Positions 56,637 to 64,000 of a stretch of DNA of 64,000 nucleotides are shown one piece after another. Source of the DNA: Thiocapsa roseopersicina (GTDB taxonomy: Bacteria; Pseudomonadota; Gammaproteobacteria; Chromatiales; Chromatiaceae); contig NZ_FNNZ01000023.1 of the NCBI RefSeq assembly GCF_900106925.1, positions 1-64,000 on the forward strand, written 5' to 3'. The number at the start of each line of letters is the position of its first letter. The first letter of the stretch is position 1. The notes beneath the pieces were generated by a model that saw only the letters and a list, made by a program, of their open reading frames with translations, had not been told where the DNA came from and searched no databases. Both the position numbers and the translations under genes were made by a program.

Positions 56637-57395
56637 ATGTTGCATCATCCCACCCTGGATAAGCTCCAACAGCTGCGCCTCCTCGGCATGTCCACCGCGC
56701 TGCGCGAGCAGCTCGACCTGCCCGACATCCACACCTTGGGCTTCGAGGAGCGCCTCGGTCTGCTCGTGGACAGAGAGCTGACCCTGCGCGAGGATCGCCG
56801 CCTGCAGACCCGTCTGCGCCAGGCCAAGCTCAAGCACAGCGCCTGCCTGGAAGACCTCGACTACACCACCCCGCGCGGTCTGGATCGCGGCCTCGTCACC
56901 CAACTGGCCACCGGCCAATGGATCCGCGAGGGTCTCAATTGCCTGGTCCTCGGCCCGACCGGCATCGGGAAGACGTGGCTGGCGTGTGCACTGGCCCAGC
57001 AGGCGTGCCGCCAGGGCTTCACCACCCGTTATCTGCGCGCCCCGCGCCTGTTCGAGGAGTTGCGCCTCGCCCATGCCGACGGCGGCTTCCCCAAGCTCAT
57101 GCGCAGCTTCGCCAAGACCGATTTACTACTGCTCGACGACTGGGGACTGATGGGGCTGGACGCCGAGGCCCGGCGCGACCTGCTCGAACTGCTCGACGAT
57201 CGCCACGGCCAGCGCGCCACGCTCATCACCAGCCAGCTGCCCCTCGAGCATTGGCACGACCTGATCGGGGATCCCACCCTCGCCGATGCGATCCTCGACC
57301 GGCTGGTCCACAACGCCTACCGGATCACCCTCAAAGGCGAGTCGATGCGCAAACGCCACGCCCGGACGTTGACGCCGAGCGTGCCCGCCGAGTAA
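56637..57395 (+). CDS. istB: IS21-family helper ATPase IstB
   Basis: The 252-residue product is a DnaC-like AAA+ ATPase: 'NCLVLGPTGIGKTWLACALAQQAC' (Walker A, about 102), 'TDLLLLDDWGLMGLDAEARRDLLELL' (Walker B) and 'RATLITSQLPLEHWHDLIGD' (sensor 1). IstB gives target selection and activates IstA. It starts 31 bp after istA; the frame reaching 56583 overlaps istA and is not used. Confidence 0.93.
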   Translation: MLHHPTLDKLQQLRLLGMSTALREQLDLPDIHTLGFEERLGLLVDRELTLREDRRLQTRLRQAKLKHSACLEDLDYTTPRGLDRGLVTQLATGQWIREGLNCLVLGPTGIGKTWLACALAQQACRQGFTTRYLRAPRLFEELRLAHADGGFPKLMRSFAKTDLLLLDDWGLMGLDAEARRDLLELLDDRHGQRATLITSQLPLEHWHDLIGDPTLADAILDRLVHNAYRITLKGESMRKRHARTLTPSVPAE

Positions 57396-57427
57396 CAATG
57401 ACCCACCTGCGTCGCTTCGCTCCGACT

Positions 57428-57519
57428 GCCCCGGCCGAATGGCCGTGGAACGGGTGGCCGAATGCCGGTGGAATCGCCGGCCGGATGTCGGTGGAACAGG
57501 TGGCCGAATGGCGTGGAAT
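57428..57519. repeat. Four tandem ~23-bp repeats at the right end of the IS21 element
   Basis: They are inverted relative to the left repeats and share the TTCCAC...TCGGCC core. The outermost unit matches the left outermost unit almost perfectly. Confidence 0.8.
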
Positions 57520-57666
57520 GCGCAAGTAAACATCCGCGTTCGGGTTGCGCTCGAAGATCTCGTCCGGCGCAGCGCTTCCCCAATTGATCAGCTCATTGAG
57601 AAAGCTGTCCGGGGGCTTGCCACGATTGTGGACCTTCTGTCTACAGGCAACGAATGTTCTCGTCAT

Positions 57667-57980
57667 GGGCGTTTCCTCCACTCTCAGTTTGGTTCGACGC
57701 GCAGCTCACTGCCCGGCACCCCACCCGGTCTCTGCCGTTCGCCCCGGGCCCCTGTCGTTATCGCTCCGCCGGCAGGAGTGGTGCGCCAATGTCGAGCCAC
57801 GTTTCGGCGGACCGACCGACTCCGCCCGACGATGCGACTGAGCTTAGACGAAGAAACTCCGAAGGACCCGACGATGACACGTCAGGCGACATCGCGTGCC
57901 GCCGAGGTCCCCGAAGGCTTGGACGCGGTCGGGCTTGATGCGGCGGGTCCCGCCAGGCGGTAGCGGACAGCCAGCGTCAG
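57667..57980. other. Non-coding stretch, 314 bp
   Basis: It lies between the interrupted lysozyme-like gene and the HRDC relic. No reverse transcriptase fragment, Avd-like gene or adenine-rich template repeat is visible here. Confidence 0.45.
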
Positions 57981-58118
57981 TTAGGGCCGACCGGCCTGGA
58001 TGAAGAAATGATCGGTCCCGGTCTCGACGACCTTGTCAGTCTGGCAGTCACGGATCGAGGTGTCCTCGAACCGCTCGCTCACCGGATCGAAGCCAAGCGT
58101 GAAGACGCGCACCAGCAT
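57981..58118 (-). pseudogene. N-terminal relic of a DGR-associated HRDC-type protein
   Basis: The 45-residue frame begins MLVRVFTLGFDPVSERFEDT and ends TDHFFIQAGRP before TAA. This is the pattern of the N-terminus of the HRDC-domain proteins encoded at many gammaproteobacterial diversity-generating retroelements ('FDP...RFDD...DKE...HFF'). The rest of the protein, including HRDC, is absent. It follows the variable protein gene at the position expected for a DGR accessory gene. Confidence 0.55.
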
Positions 58119-58156
58119 GGGTTCAGCCCCCCCGATGAACAGACCGGCTCATGCCG

Positions 58157-58180
58157 GCCGCGCGGCTGCGCACGCGCGGC
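58157..58180. repeat. Hairpin downstream of the variable region
   Basis: GCCGCGCG and CGCGCGGC form a perfect 8-bp stem with an 8-base loop, about 80 bp after the stop codon of the variable protein. DGR targets need a stem-loop at this place for retrohoming. Confidence 0.6.
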
Positions 58181-58257
58181 GGCAGCCAAGCTTGGCCATG
58201 TCCCAGCGTTGCCCCTTTTTTGGCGACCGCCAAGGGTAAAAGGGTAAGAGCGCCAAA

Positions 58258-61200
58258 CTATACCGTCCTCGAGAGGCGGAAGCCGAGGTAGTAGTTGCGG
58301 CGCGACGGCCGGTAGCTGCCGCGGGACGCCGAGCGGCAAAAGTCGGCGTCGCTGCTCCAAGAGCCGCCGCGAGCCACACAGTAGGCGCTCGACTCGGGAC
58401 CACTCGGATTGTCACTCGGCGTTTGCTCTGAGTCGCTCGGAGTATTTGTCAGTTCACTCAGCCACGCGCGAGCACTGTTCCACAGCGTACGAGTGCCGTT
58501 CGGGACCGGCTGAGACCGCGCCGTAAGCCGCTGGTAGAAATCGCTCGCATACCAGTCCGCACACCACTCCCAGACGCTGCCGTGCATGTCGAAGAGTCCC
58601 CAGGGATTCGGTTGCTTCTCACCCACAGGATGGAGCTTGCCTCCAGCGTTCTGCGCGTACCAGGCATGCTGACCCAGCGCCTTCTCGTCGTCACCGCAGC
58701 TCCACCGGGTCGTCGTTTCGGCGCGGCAGGCGTATTCCCACTGTGCCTCGGTCGGCAGGGCATAGTGCTCGCCGGTCTGCTCGGAGAGCCAGGCGCAGAA
58801 GGCGGCCGCGTCGTCCCAGCTTACACCGACCACCGGAAGGTCCAGCGCGTCCGCTGCGATGGCGCGCCGTCGGTAGAGATCATTGGTGCCGGTGTCCAGA
58901 TGGTACTGGCTGCCCTTCTCCAGCCACTCCGGCCAGTGCCTATCCGTGGCCTCACAGAAGCGCTTGTAGTCGCCCCAGGTTACGGGAACGCGGCCGATGG
59001 CGAAGGCGTCGAGCCGGACCGGGTGAACTGGCTTCTCATTATATTGGCCCTTTTGATTTCCCATGAGGAAGGTTCCGCCGGGAATATAGACCAGCTCGGG
59101 GGCATCGATGGAGGACTCCGTACCGTCGCGGCTAATGATCCGGAAGCGGTCACGGAAGACGTCCTGAGGCGCATAGCGGGAGCGACCGCTCGGCACCGAT
59201 GCGGCTGACGCGCGCACGGCCGGTTCCGGTGGCGAGGTTTGTGGCTTGACCCAGGCGTCCGGCCGCGGCTGCGGGCCACCGAAGGTAATAGGTCGAGAGC
59301 GCCATGGGCCCGTCCTCGCGAGGCGAAAGCCGAGTTTGCTGTCGCGCTCCAATGCCCCGTCCCAGTATCGGTACGCCGGGCATCGGTACGCCGAGCGGCA
59401 GTTGTCGGCGACGTCCACGCAGGAGCCGCCGCGAATCACTCGGTAGTAGCCCCACTTAGGGCCGGTCGGATTCTCACTCGGTAATTCCTGAGCAGCGCGC
59501 GAGTGAGCGTCGCATGTACCTGAACGACTCCGAGTGACGTCGGCTCGTCGTTCGAGCTCCCTGACGAGCTGCTTGTAGTAACCTCCCGTGAACCAGTCTC
59601 GGCACCACTCCCAGACGTTGCCGTGCATATCGTAGAGGTGCCAGGCGTTGGGACGCTTCCGGCCGACCGGCTGCGTCTGGCGACCTGAGTTTTCAACATA
59701 CCAGGCATATCCACCAAGCTGCTCCTCGGTGTCTCCGCTGGACCAAGGGGTTTCGGTCCCCGCCCGACAGGCGTATTCCCACTCAGCCTCGGTTGCGAGT
59801 CGATATCGTTCGCCGGTTTCCTGGCTGAGCCAGTCGCAGTATGCCGAGGCGTCTTCCCAGCTCACATTGATGACCGGGCGCTCGGCTCGGCCCCAACCGT
59901 GATCTTTCGGCTTCTCTCGCTTGGTCGCCTCGCAGAAGCGGTCGTACTCGGCAAAGGTCACGGGATATTGGCCGATGGAGAAGGCGTCGACGCGCACCCG
60001 GTGCGCGGGCTTCTCGTCGTCATGGGAGCGGTGATCCTGCCCCATGGTGAAGACCCCGCCCGGGAGCCAGACCATGGACGGGCCTTCGCCGTGGTCCTTG
60101 AGCGGATCGCGTAGACGGGCAATCGGCTCGGGCCCGACATCGAGCTCCGGCGGACCGAGGGTAAAAGGGTAAGAATGAAGAGGGCCAGTCCTCGAGAGGC
60201 GGAAGCCGAGGTAGTGGTGGCGGACCGACGGCTCGTCCCTGATGCGGTACGCCGAGCGGCAGTTGTCGGCGCCGTTGTGCGAGGAGCCGCCGCGAACCAC
60301 TCGGTAGGAGCCCGACTCGGGACCGCCGGGATTGTCACTCGCGCTCGGCTCGGGTCTGCTCGCCTTATCGCCAGCCTCGCTCGTCGTCGCATTTTCCTTC
60401 TCGGTGCCGCGCGCCATCTCCCCTGTACCGCTCAAGAGCTGCGCGTAATAGCTGTCCATGTACCAGTCGGCACACCACTCCCAGACATTGCCGTGCATGT
60501 CGTGGATGTCCCAAGCGTTGGGGTTCTTTTTCCCGACCGGATGGGTGGAGCCGGATGCCGAGGCGTCTCCGAACCAGGCGTAAGCTTCGAGGTGCTCCTC
60601 CGCGTTTCCGAAGCAGTAGGCGCTCTCGCTCCCCGCCCGGCAGGCGTACTCCCACTGGGCCTCCGTGAGCAGGCCGTAGGTCCGGCCGGTCGCCTCGCTC
60701 AGCCATTCGCAATACTTCTCCGCATCGTTCCAACTGATACAGACCACGGGGTGATCTTTGTCCTGCTTCACGTAGGGCTTGCGCCAGCTCGCGTCCTGCT
60801 TCCGCTCGGCTTTGCCACGGTTCCAGACCGTAGCGCCATCTTCGCGCTCGGCCTCCGTCTTGTAGCCCGTGGACTCGACGAAGCGACGAAACTCCCCGAC
60901 GGTGAGAGGGTACTTGCCGACCCCGAAGTGATCGAGCCGGACGGTGTGCACCGGACGCTCGTTCTCGCGCCCGATACCCTGGCTGTCGCCCATGCGGAAG
61001 CTGCCGCCGGGGAGCCAGATCATTCGTGGGCCGATGCCGGAGCCGTCGGCGAAGGCATCTTGAAAGGGTATCGGACGATCGGGACTCGTTGCCCCGGTCA
61101 GCTCCGCCAGCAGGGATTCCACCCCCGGAAGGAAACGCCACTCTCCGACGGTGCTTTGGGTAATCAAGGCCGCATCGCACAGTTTTTGCCAAAGCTCATG

Positions 61201-62916
61201 CTCAAGCGAATCCGGCCGCTGCACAGCGCCCGGCGCGATCGATGACGCATAGCGGGCGAGACGCGCCAGCACTGCAGGGGGTGTGACGCTCGCGAAGGTC
61301 TCGACACGCTGCGCAGGAGCCATTGTGCCAATCGACCGACGAAAGGCGGCCAAGCCGAAACGGGCGAAAGGCTGGGCCCATTCGGGGAGGTCGTACCGGC
61401 CGTTGGCATCCGGCACCAATGCACGAAAGCGAATGGACCGGCCGGAGATTTTTTGGAGGTAGCGAGAGACGCGTTGTTCGAGCGCCTCCCCGATTGCCGC
61501 GACTTCGGACTCCCGAAGCGAACGTAGCAAGGACGCTTGGGCTGCGGGGATAAACTCGAAATAGGTATTCCTGGGACCACTCTCGGCTGTCGTCGGAGAA
61601 TGCGCGAAGACTAGATTGCTGAGCAGAATCTCAGCCAAGTGCGACTGGTCTGCCGCTGGCCCGAACTGGGCCTCTTGGACGACGCGTGCGACCGGAATCG
61701 TGAAGGAGCTTGTAGAGAGCGACACGGCGAGCCGAAACGCTTCAGGCGAGGATTCCCTCAGCAATGCTACTGCTAGCTCGGTCTCTGCCTGTTCTGCCTG
61801 AGGCTTGTCATCCTGATCATGCCGAGCGTCGGAGTCGAGCAGGAAGACCGGGGTGGAACGGTTGCCACCCATCAGGGTAGAGGCCCACTGGCTCAATCCC
61901 GCAGGGGTCATGGGCACCGCAGGAATGGCCAGTGGCCTCGCCGATGCCTCGGGAGCCTTCCACCAGAAGATCTCCGCGTCCAGCTTCGACGTGACGACGC
62001 CCGGCTCACGGGCGTGGCACAGTCCGTGATGCTCGCCGAGGGTCCCATGCCTCCACCGGCGAGCATCACGCAGATGGAGCATGACTACACTCGCGGACTG
62101 CACCCACAACGCGAGTACTCGGGCATACCGGCCGTCCAGCCAACAGGGCGAATTGCCATGGGTGACGAAGAACACGAGACGCCGGGCGCCGCGTCCGGCC
62201 AACAGCCGCGGTGAGACATGAAACCCGACCGGCCCCTCCAGATAAGCGGAGGAAAGACCCCGTCGGTCCGCCGTCGCGCGTTCCAGCACGCCGCGCAAAC
62301 GCCAGGACCGGACGAAGCGGAAGGCCCCTGTGTCTTCGAGCATCCTGCAAAAGCCTTGGACTGTGTCATGCCAAAGCGAGATGGCTGGATCGTCTTCCAG
62401 CACAACGTGGGCTTCGAACCAATACTCGGGGACGGGACGGAACACTGGCTGAAGGGAACCGCCGCATTCGGCGCTGGCCTCCGCGGTGCGTCGCTCATCG
62501 AGCTCCTGTGCATGACGTGACGGCCAGCGCCGACGCAGCGGTCGCAGGGCACGCGCCAACTGAAGGCGCCCAGGCAAGGGCCGACCGGCCGGCAGCGCCA
62601 CGGGGGAAGCATTGACGGTCCGGTTGCCGGACGGCGTGCGCCCGGATGGGTAGACGGGGACTTCGTCCTTCTCGTTCGGAACCGTGCGCGGCTTCGTTGT
62701 GTCCATATCCTTGCCCGGGAGCCTTGGGTGGTTGGCCTCCTCGGTAGGTTGGCGCTCGCCGGGATTCGCGCCTTCTCTCGACGGCTCTCGCTGCGGGGGG
62801 GGATGCAAGTACAGTGTCTTACCACGGGTGGCAAGCCAGAAGGCATCCAGCACATCGTCGACATGAGGCGCGAGTCCCGCGCGCTGCATGGCCTCGATGA
62901 GGCGCTCAAGAGTCAC
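58258..62916 (-). CDS. DGR-type variable protein: SAV_2336-like N-terminus plus three FGE/C-type-lectin-fold domains
   Basis: The 1552-residue product starts at GTG overlapping the MoxR stop (GTGA). Residues about 150-600 resemble the SAV_2336-type proteins that neighbour MoxR ATPases ('WLDGRYARVLALWVQSASVV', 'PEAFRLAVSLSTSSFTIPVARVV'). Three formylglycine-generating-enzyme-like domains follow at about 632-907, 947-1202 and 1275-1552, each opening 'WLPGG.F.MG' or 'YIPGGTFLMG' and containing 'GNVWEWC.DW' (SVWEWC in the third). Each ends in a 'RGGS...CRSA.R...LGFRL.RT' segment, the fold used by diversity-generating retroelements. This suggests a sensor with hypervariable ligand-binding faces in a MoxR-linked conflict system. 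Confidence 0.82.
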   Translation of the reverse strand: MTLERLIEAMQRAGLAPHVDDVLDAFWLATRGKTLYLHPPPQREPSREGANPGERQPTEEANHPRLPGKDMDTTKPRTVPNEKDEVPVYPSGRTPSGNRTVNASPVALPAGRPLPGRLQLARALRPLRRRWPSRHAQELDERRTAEASAECGGSLQPVFRPVPEYWFEAHVVLEDDPAISLWHDTVQGFCRMLEDTGAFRFVRSWRLRGVLERATADRRGLSSAYLEGPVGFHVSPRLLAGRGARRLVFFVTHGNSPCWLDGRYARVLALWVQSASVVMLHLRDARRWRHGTLGEHHGLCHAREPGVVTSKLDAEIFWWKAPEASARPLAIPAVPMTPAGLSQWASTLMGGNRSTPVFLLDSDARHDQDDKPQAEQAETELAVALLRESSPEAFRLAVSLSTSSFTIPVARVVQEAQFGPAADQSHLAEILLSNLVFAHSPTTAESGPRNTYFEFIPAAQASLLRSLRESEVAAIGEALEQRVSRYLQKISGRSIRFRALVPDANGRYDLPEWAQPFARFGLAAFRRSIGTMAPAQRVETFASVTPPAVLARLARYASSIAPGAVQRPDSLEHELWQKLCDAALITQSTVGEWRFLPGVESLLAELTGATSPDRPIPFQDAFADGSGIGPRMIWLPGGSFRMGDSQGIGRENERPVHTVRLDHFGVGKYPLTVGEFRRFVESTGYKTEAEREDGATVWNRGKAERKQDASWRKPYVKQDKDHPVVCISWNDAEKYCEWLSEATGRTYGLLTEAQWEYACRAGSESAYCFGNAEEHLEAYAWFGDASASGSTHPVGKKNPNAWDIHDMHGNVWEWCADWYMDSYYAQLLSGTGEMARGTEKENATTSEAGDKASRPEPSASDNPGGPESGSYRVVRGGSSHNGADNCRSAYRIRDEPSVRHHYLGFRLSRTGPLHSYPFTLGPPELDVGPEPIARLRDPLKDHGEGPSMVWLPGGVFTMGQDHRSHDDEKPAHRVRVDAFSIGQYPVTFAEYDRFCEATKREKPKDHGWGRAERPVINVSWEDASAYCDWLSQETGERYRLATEAEWEYACRAGTETPWSSGDTEEQLGGYAWYVENSGRQTQPVGRKRPNAWHLYDMHGNVWEWCRDWFTGGYYKQLVRELERRADVTRSRSGTCDAHSRAAQELPSENPTGPKWGYYRVIRGGSCVDVADNCRSAYRCPAYRYWDGALERDSKLGFRLARTGPWRSRPITFGGPQPRPDAWVKPQTSPPEPAVRASAASVPSGRSRYAPQDVFRDRFRIISRDGTESSIDAPELVYIPGGTFLMGNQKGQYNEKPVHPVRLDAFAIGRVPVTWGDYKRFCEATDRHWPEWLEKGSQYHLDTGTNDLYRRRAIAADALDLPVVGVSWDDAAAFCAWLSEQTGEHYALPTEAQWEYACRAETTTRWSCGDDEKALGQHAWYAQNAGGKLHPVGEKQPNPWGLFDMHGSVWEWCADWYASDFYQRLTARSQPVPNGTRTLWNSARAWLSELTNTPSDSEQTPSDNPSGPESSAYCVARGGSWSSDADFCRSASRGSYRPSRRNYYLGFRLSRTV
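58264..58371 (-). other. Variable region of domain 3 (108 nt)
   Basis: It encodes RGGSWSSDADFCRSASR to LSRT, just before the stop. It aligns codon for codon with the domain 1 region. Fixed codons are identical at nucleotide level, and differences cluster in first and second codon positions. Confidence 0.75.
59311..59433 (-). other. Variable-region-like end of domain 2 (123 nt)
   Basis: It shares the opening (RGGSCVDVADNCRSAYR) and the closing LGFRLART with the other two but is five codons longer in the middle. It looks older or no longer mutated. Confidence 0.6.
60187..60294 (-). other. Variable region of domain 1 (108 nt)
   Basis: It encodes RGGSSHNGADNCRSAYR to LSRT. It has the same length as the domain 3 region and is followed by a related stretch: CTTACCCTTTTACCCT occurs after both. 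Confidence 0.75.
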
Positions 62917-63905
62917 GCTGTCGGACCATTCAACGGACGTAGAAGATTGTCGCGGAGTGCCCGGAGCTCTTCCTCGCTGAAGGATCGCTCTGCGGGGTCG
63001 TGCATCGCCACAGTCAGGAAGACGGCGTTCAGCAATTGATCCGTTGCCACTTCCTGGCTCTCGATGCGGTGCGCATCGAAGGCACCGATGAGTGTCTCGA
63101 TCTCCATCGACTTGAGTGCATCCGGGTACTGTCGAAGGTGAGATTCAATGATTCGCGTAAGCTCGCCTTGGTTCGGCGGTGTAATGCTGAGGCGGACGCA
63201 GCGCCGCAAGAACGGAGGCGGAAACTCGCGCTCATCGTTTGATGTCATCACCACGAAAGGGAACTGGCCGCACACGATTCGACCGTCTTTGAGCGTCACC
63301 GTCTGGCCGAGGAAATCCATGACCTGGACGACCTGTTTTCCAAGTCGCCGCAGCTCGGGGATTTCGTATTCTCCTTCCTCGATTACATTCAGCAGGTCAT
63401 TGGCGAAATCGAGATCCGACTTGTCGATCTCGTCGATCAGCAGAGGACGTGGCCAGGTCGTGGTGTTGAGCGCGGTACCGAGCGGTCCGAGCTTGAGGTA
63501 AGACTCCACCGGCGGGACGGCGTCCTTGCCCGCTTGGAGGCGACCGACGGCGTCGTATTCGTAGATCCCGCTGCGGACCGTGGACCGCGAGCTGATCGGC
63601 CAACGCAGGACCGGCCCGAGCTTGAGCTCGTGCGCGACCTTGGCAATCAAAGTGGACTTGCCGGTACCCGGCTCACCGGTGATCAGCAAGGGACGACGCA
63701 AGTAGAGCGCGGCATTGACCGCGATCATCATTGGATCGCTGGGCAAGAAGGGCTCCGCGCGCGACTTCTCGCAGTCGATGTCGAGCTTCTCGGGACGCTG
63801 CAGCGGCCGAGGGGCGCGCGAGAAGCGCCACGGCGGCGGCTCGGGAAGCTCGGTCAGGCGATCGTGCTGGGTGCCATCGCCGAGAAAAATCTTCCAGTCA
63901 GTCAT
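62913..63905 (-). CDS. MoxR-family AAA+ ATPase of the conflict module
   Basis: The 330-residue product has Walker A 'LLITGEPGTGKSTLIAKVAHEL' at about 73, Walker B 'PRPLLIDEIDKSDLDFANDLL' at about 153, sensor 1 'FPFVVMTSNDEREFPPPFLRRC' and arginine-finger residues. Its ATG overlaps the stop of the upstream gene (ATGA) and its stop overlaps the variable protein start (GTGA), so the three are coupled. MoxR ATPases pair with such proteins in ternary conflict systems, where they are thought to switch the sensor/effector complex. Confidence 0.88.
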   Translation of the reverse strand: MTDWKIFLGDGTQHDRLTELPEPPPWRFSRAPRPLQRPEKLDIDCEKSRAEPFLPSDPMMIAVNAALYLRRPLLITGEPGTGKSTLIAKVAHELKLGPVLRWPISSRSTVRSGIYEYDAVGRLQAGKDAVPPVESYLKLGPLGTALNTTTWPRPLLIDEIDKSDLDFANDLLNVIEEGEYEIPELRRLGKQVVQVMDFLGQTVTLKDGRIVCGQFPFVVMTSNDEREFPPPFLRRCVRLSITPPNQGELTRIIESHLRQYPDALKSMEIETLIGAFDAHRIESQEVATDQLLNAVFLTVAMHDPAERSFSEEELRALRDNLLRPLNGPTA

Positions 63906-64000
63906 CGGATTTGGGTGCCCTTGGGGTTGATGAAGGGGATGAAATCGGGATCATCCCAGAGGAGTGTCGCCTGGCTCGCAGCGGCATTTCCTTCCATCCG
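63902..64000 (-). CDS. C-terminal end of an upstream gene (partial)
   Basis: The last 32 codons end 'LLWDDPDFIPFINPKGTQIR' and TGA, overlapping the MoxR ATG. The body lies outside the window. By position it should be the third component of the MoxR module, such as a VMAP- or effector-type protein; that is inference. Confidence 0.6.
   Translation of the reverse strand, partial: RMEGNAAASQATLLWDDPDFIPFINPKGTQIR

Larger units (their letters stand above)
54885..57516 (+). mobile_element. IS21-family insertion sequence
   Basis: The element encodes IstA and IstB and has tandem subterminal repeats at both ends. AATGCG occurs directly on both sides (54879-54884 and 57517-57522), a probable 6-bp target duplication. 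Because the terminal repeat itself ends in ATT/AAT, the exact junction is ambiguous by about three bases. Confidence 0.9.
54459..57666 (-). pseudogene. Lysozyme-like protein gene interrupted by an IS21-family element
   Basis: The 5' part (from ATG at 57666) reads MTRTFVACRQKVHNRGKPP and reaches 'PNADVYLRI'. The 3' part resumes in frame as 'YSLAVGALGPWRDLKHRR' and continues to 54459. Removing the element and one copy of the 6-bp duplication restores one frame of about 190 residues. 'GGFESSWDWSEGRD' and 'EEAGIFQCS' recall the catalytic region of lysozyme-like transglycosylases. That family assignment is tentative; the interruption is clear. Confidence 0.8.

Noticed and set aside
57523-58257. 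DGR template repeat or reverse transcriptase near the variable gene
   Set aside because: I looked on both strands for an adenine-rich relative of the variable regions and for reverse-transcriptase motifs and found none.
63902-64000. Naming the upstream partner of the MoxR gene
   Set aside because: Only 32 codons are visible. The 'LLWDDP' ending is suggestive of VMAP-type proteins but too short to assign.

Overview
The window is high-GC DNA from a gammaproteobacterium. The gene set (a DGR-type variable protein fused to conflict-system domains, many mobile elements, an SXT/R391-like recombination module) fits a purple sulfur bacterium of the Chromatiaceae best. That assignment is inference: no rRNA, photosynthesis or sulfur-oxidation marker is present. 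The region is accessory throughout: defence, mobile-element and secreted-protein genes, many of them broken.

Layout. 1-4.05 kb: the end of an insertion element fused to the C-terminal part of a STAND-type defence protein with a predicted C-terminal nuclease. 4.67-28.6 kb (all minus strand): a large defence cluster. In transcription order it holds a DrmD-like SNF2 translocase, a 1757-residue N6-adenine methylase, a coupled PIN toxin/antitoxin pair, a broken Fic gene, an AT-richer SIR2 + DUF4145 insert, two tiny coupled ORFs, a 2178-residue DUF1998 helicase with a Vsr-like nuclease tail, a UvrD-type helicase with a RelE-fold N-terminus, and RecD2. It recalls DISARM class 1 (DrmD, DrmMI) and Druantia (DruE-like helicase) but matches neither. 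28.6-32.7 kb: small genes, including a truncated DnaQ-type exonuclease, a WGR protein, a CoiA-like protein and membrane proteins.

32.7-42.6 kb: one minus-strand operon like the recombination/maintenance block of SXT/R391 ICEs (Bet/RecT, YqaJ exonuclease, MoxR/CobS-like ATPase, WGR protein, DUF3150, CobT-like VWA protein, methylase-like protein, RadC, TOPRIM primase), closed by a strong terminator. Eight of its nine genes are preceded by a copy of the same two-hairpin leader, in which the Shine-Dalgarno is paired or enclosed. Three of its proteins end in the same GF(Y/F)F tail. 43-58 kb: an ICE-associated regulator-like gene, a hydrolase, an IS91 relic, then a decaying minus-strand run of secreted or envelope proteins. 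That run is cut by a 3.5-kb DDE/ExeA-ATPase element (47970-51436) and an IS21-family element (about 54885-57516).

58-64 kb: a three-gene coupled module, at least partly in the window: the end of an upstream gene, a MoxR ATPase and a 1552-residue protein with three formylglycine-generating-enzyme-like (C-type-lectin-fold) domains. Its first and third domains end in 108-nt segments that differ mostly at codon positions expected from adenine-directed mutagenesis. A hairpin and a 45-residue relic of an HRDC-type DGR accessory gene follow. No reverse transcriptase or template repeat is in the window, so the target is either fossil or served in trans.
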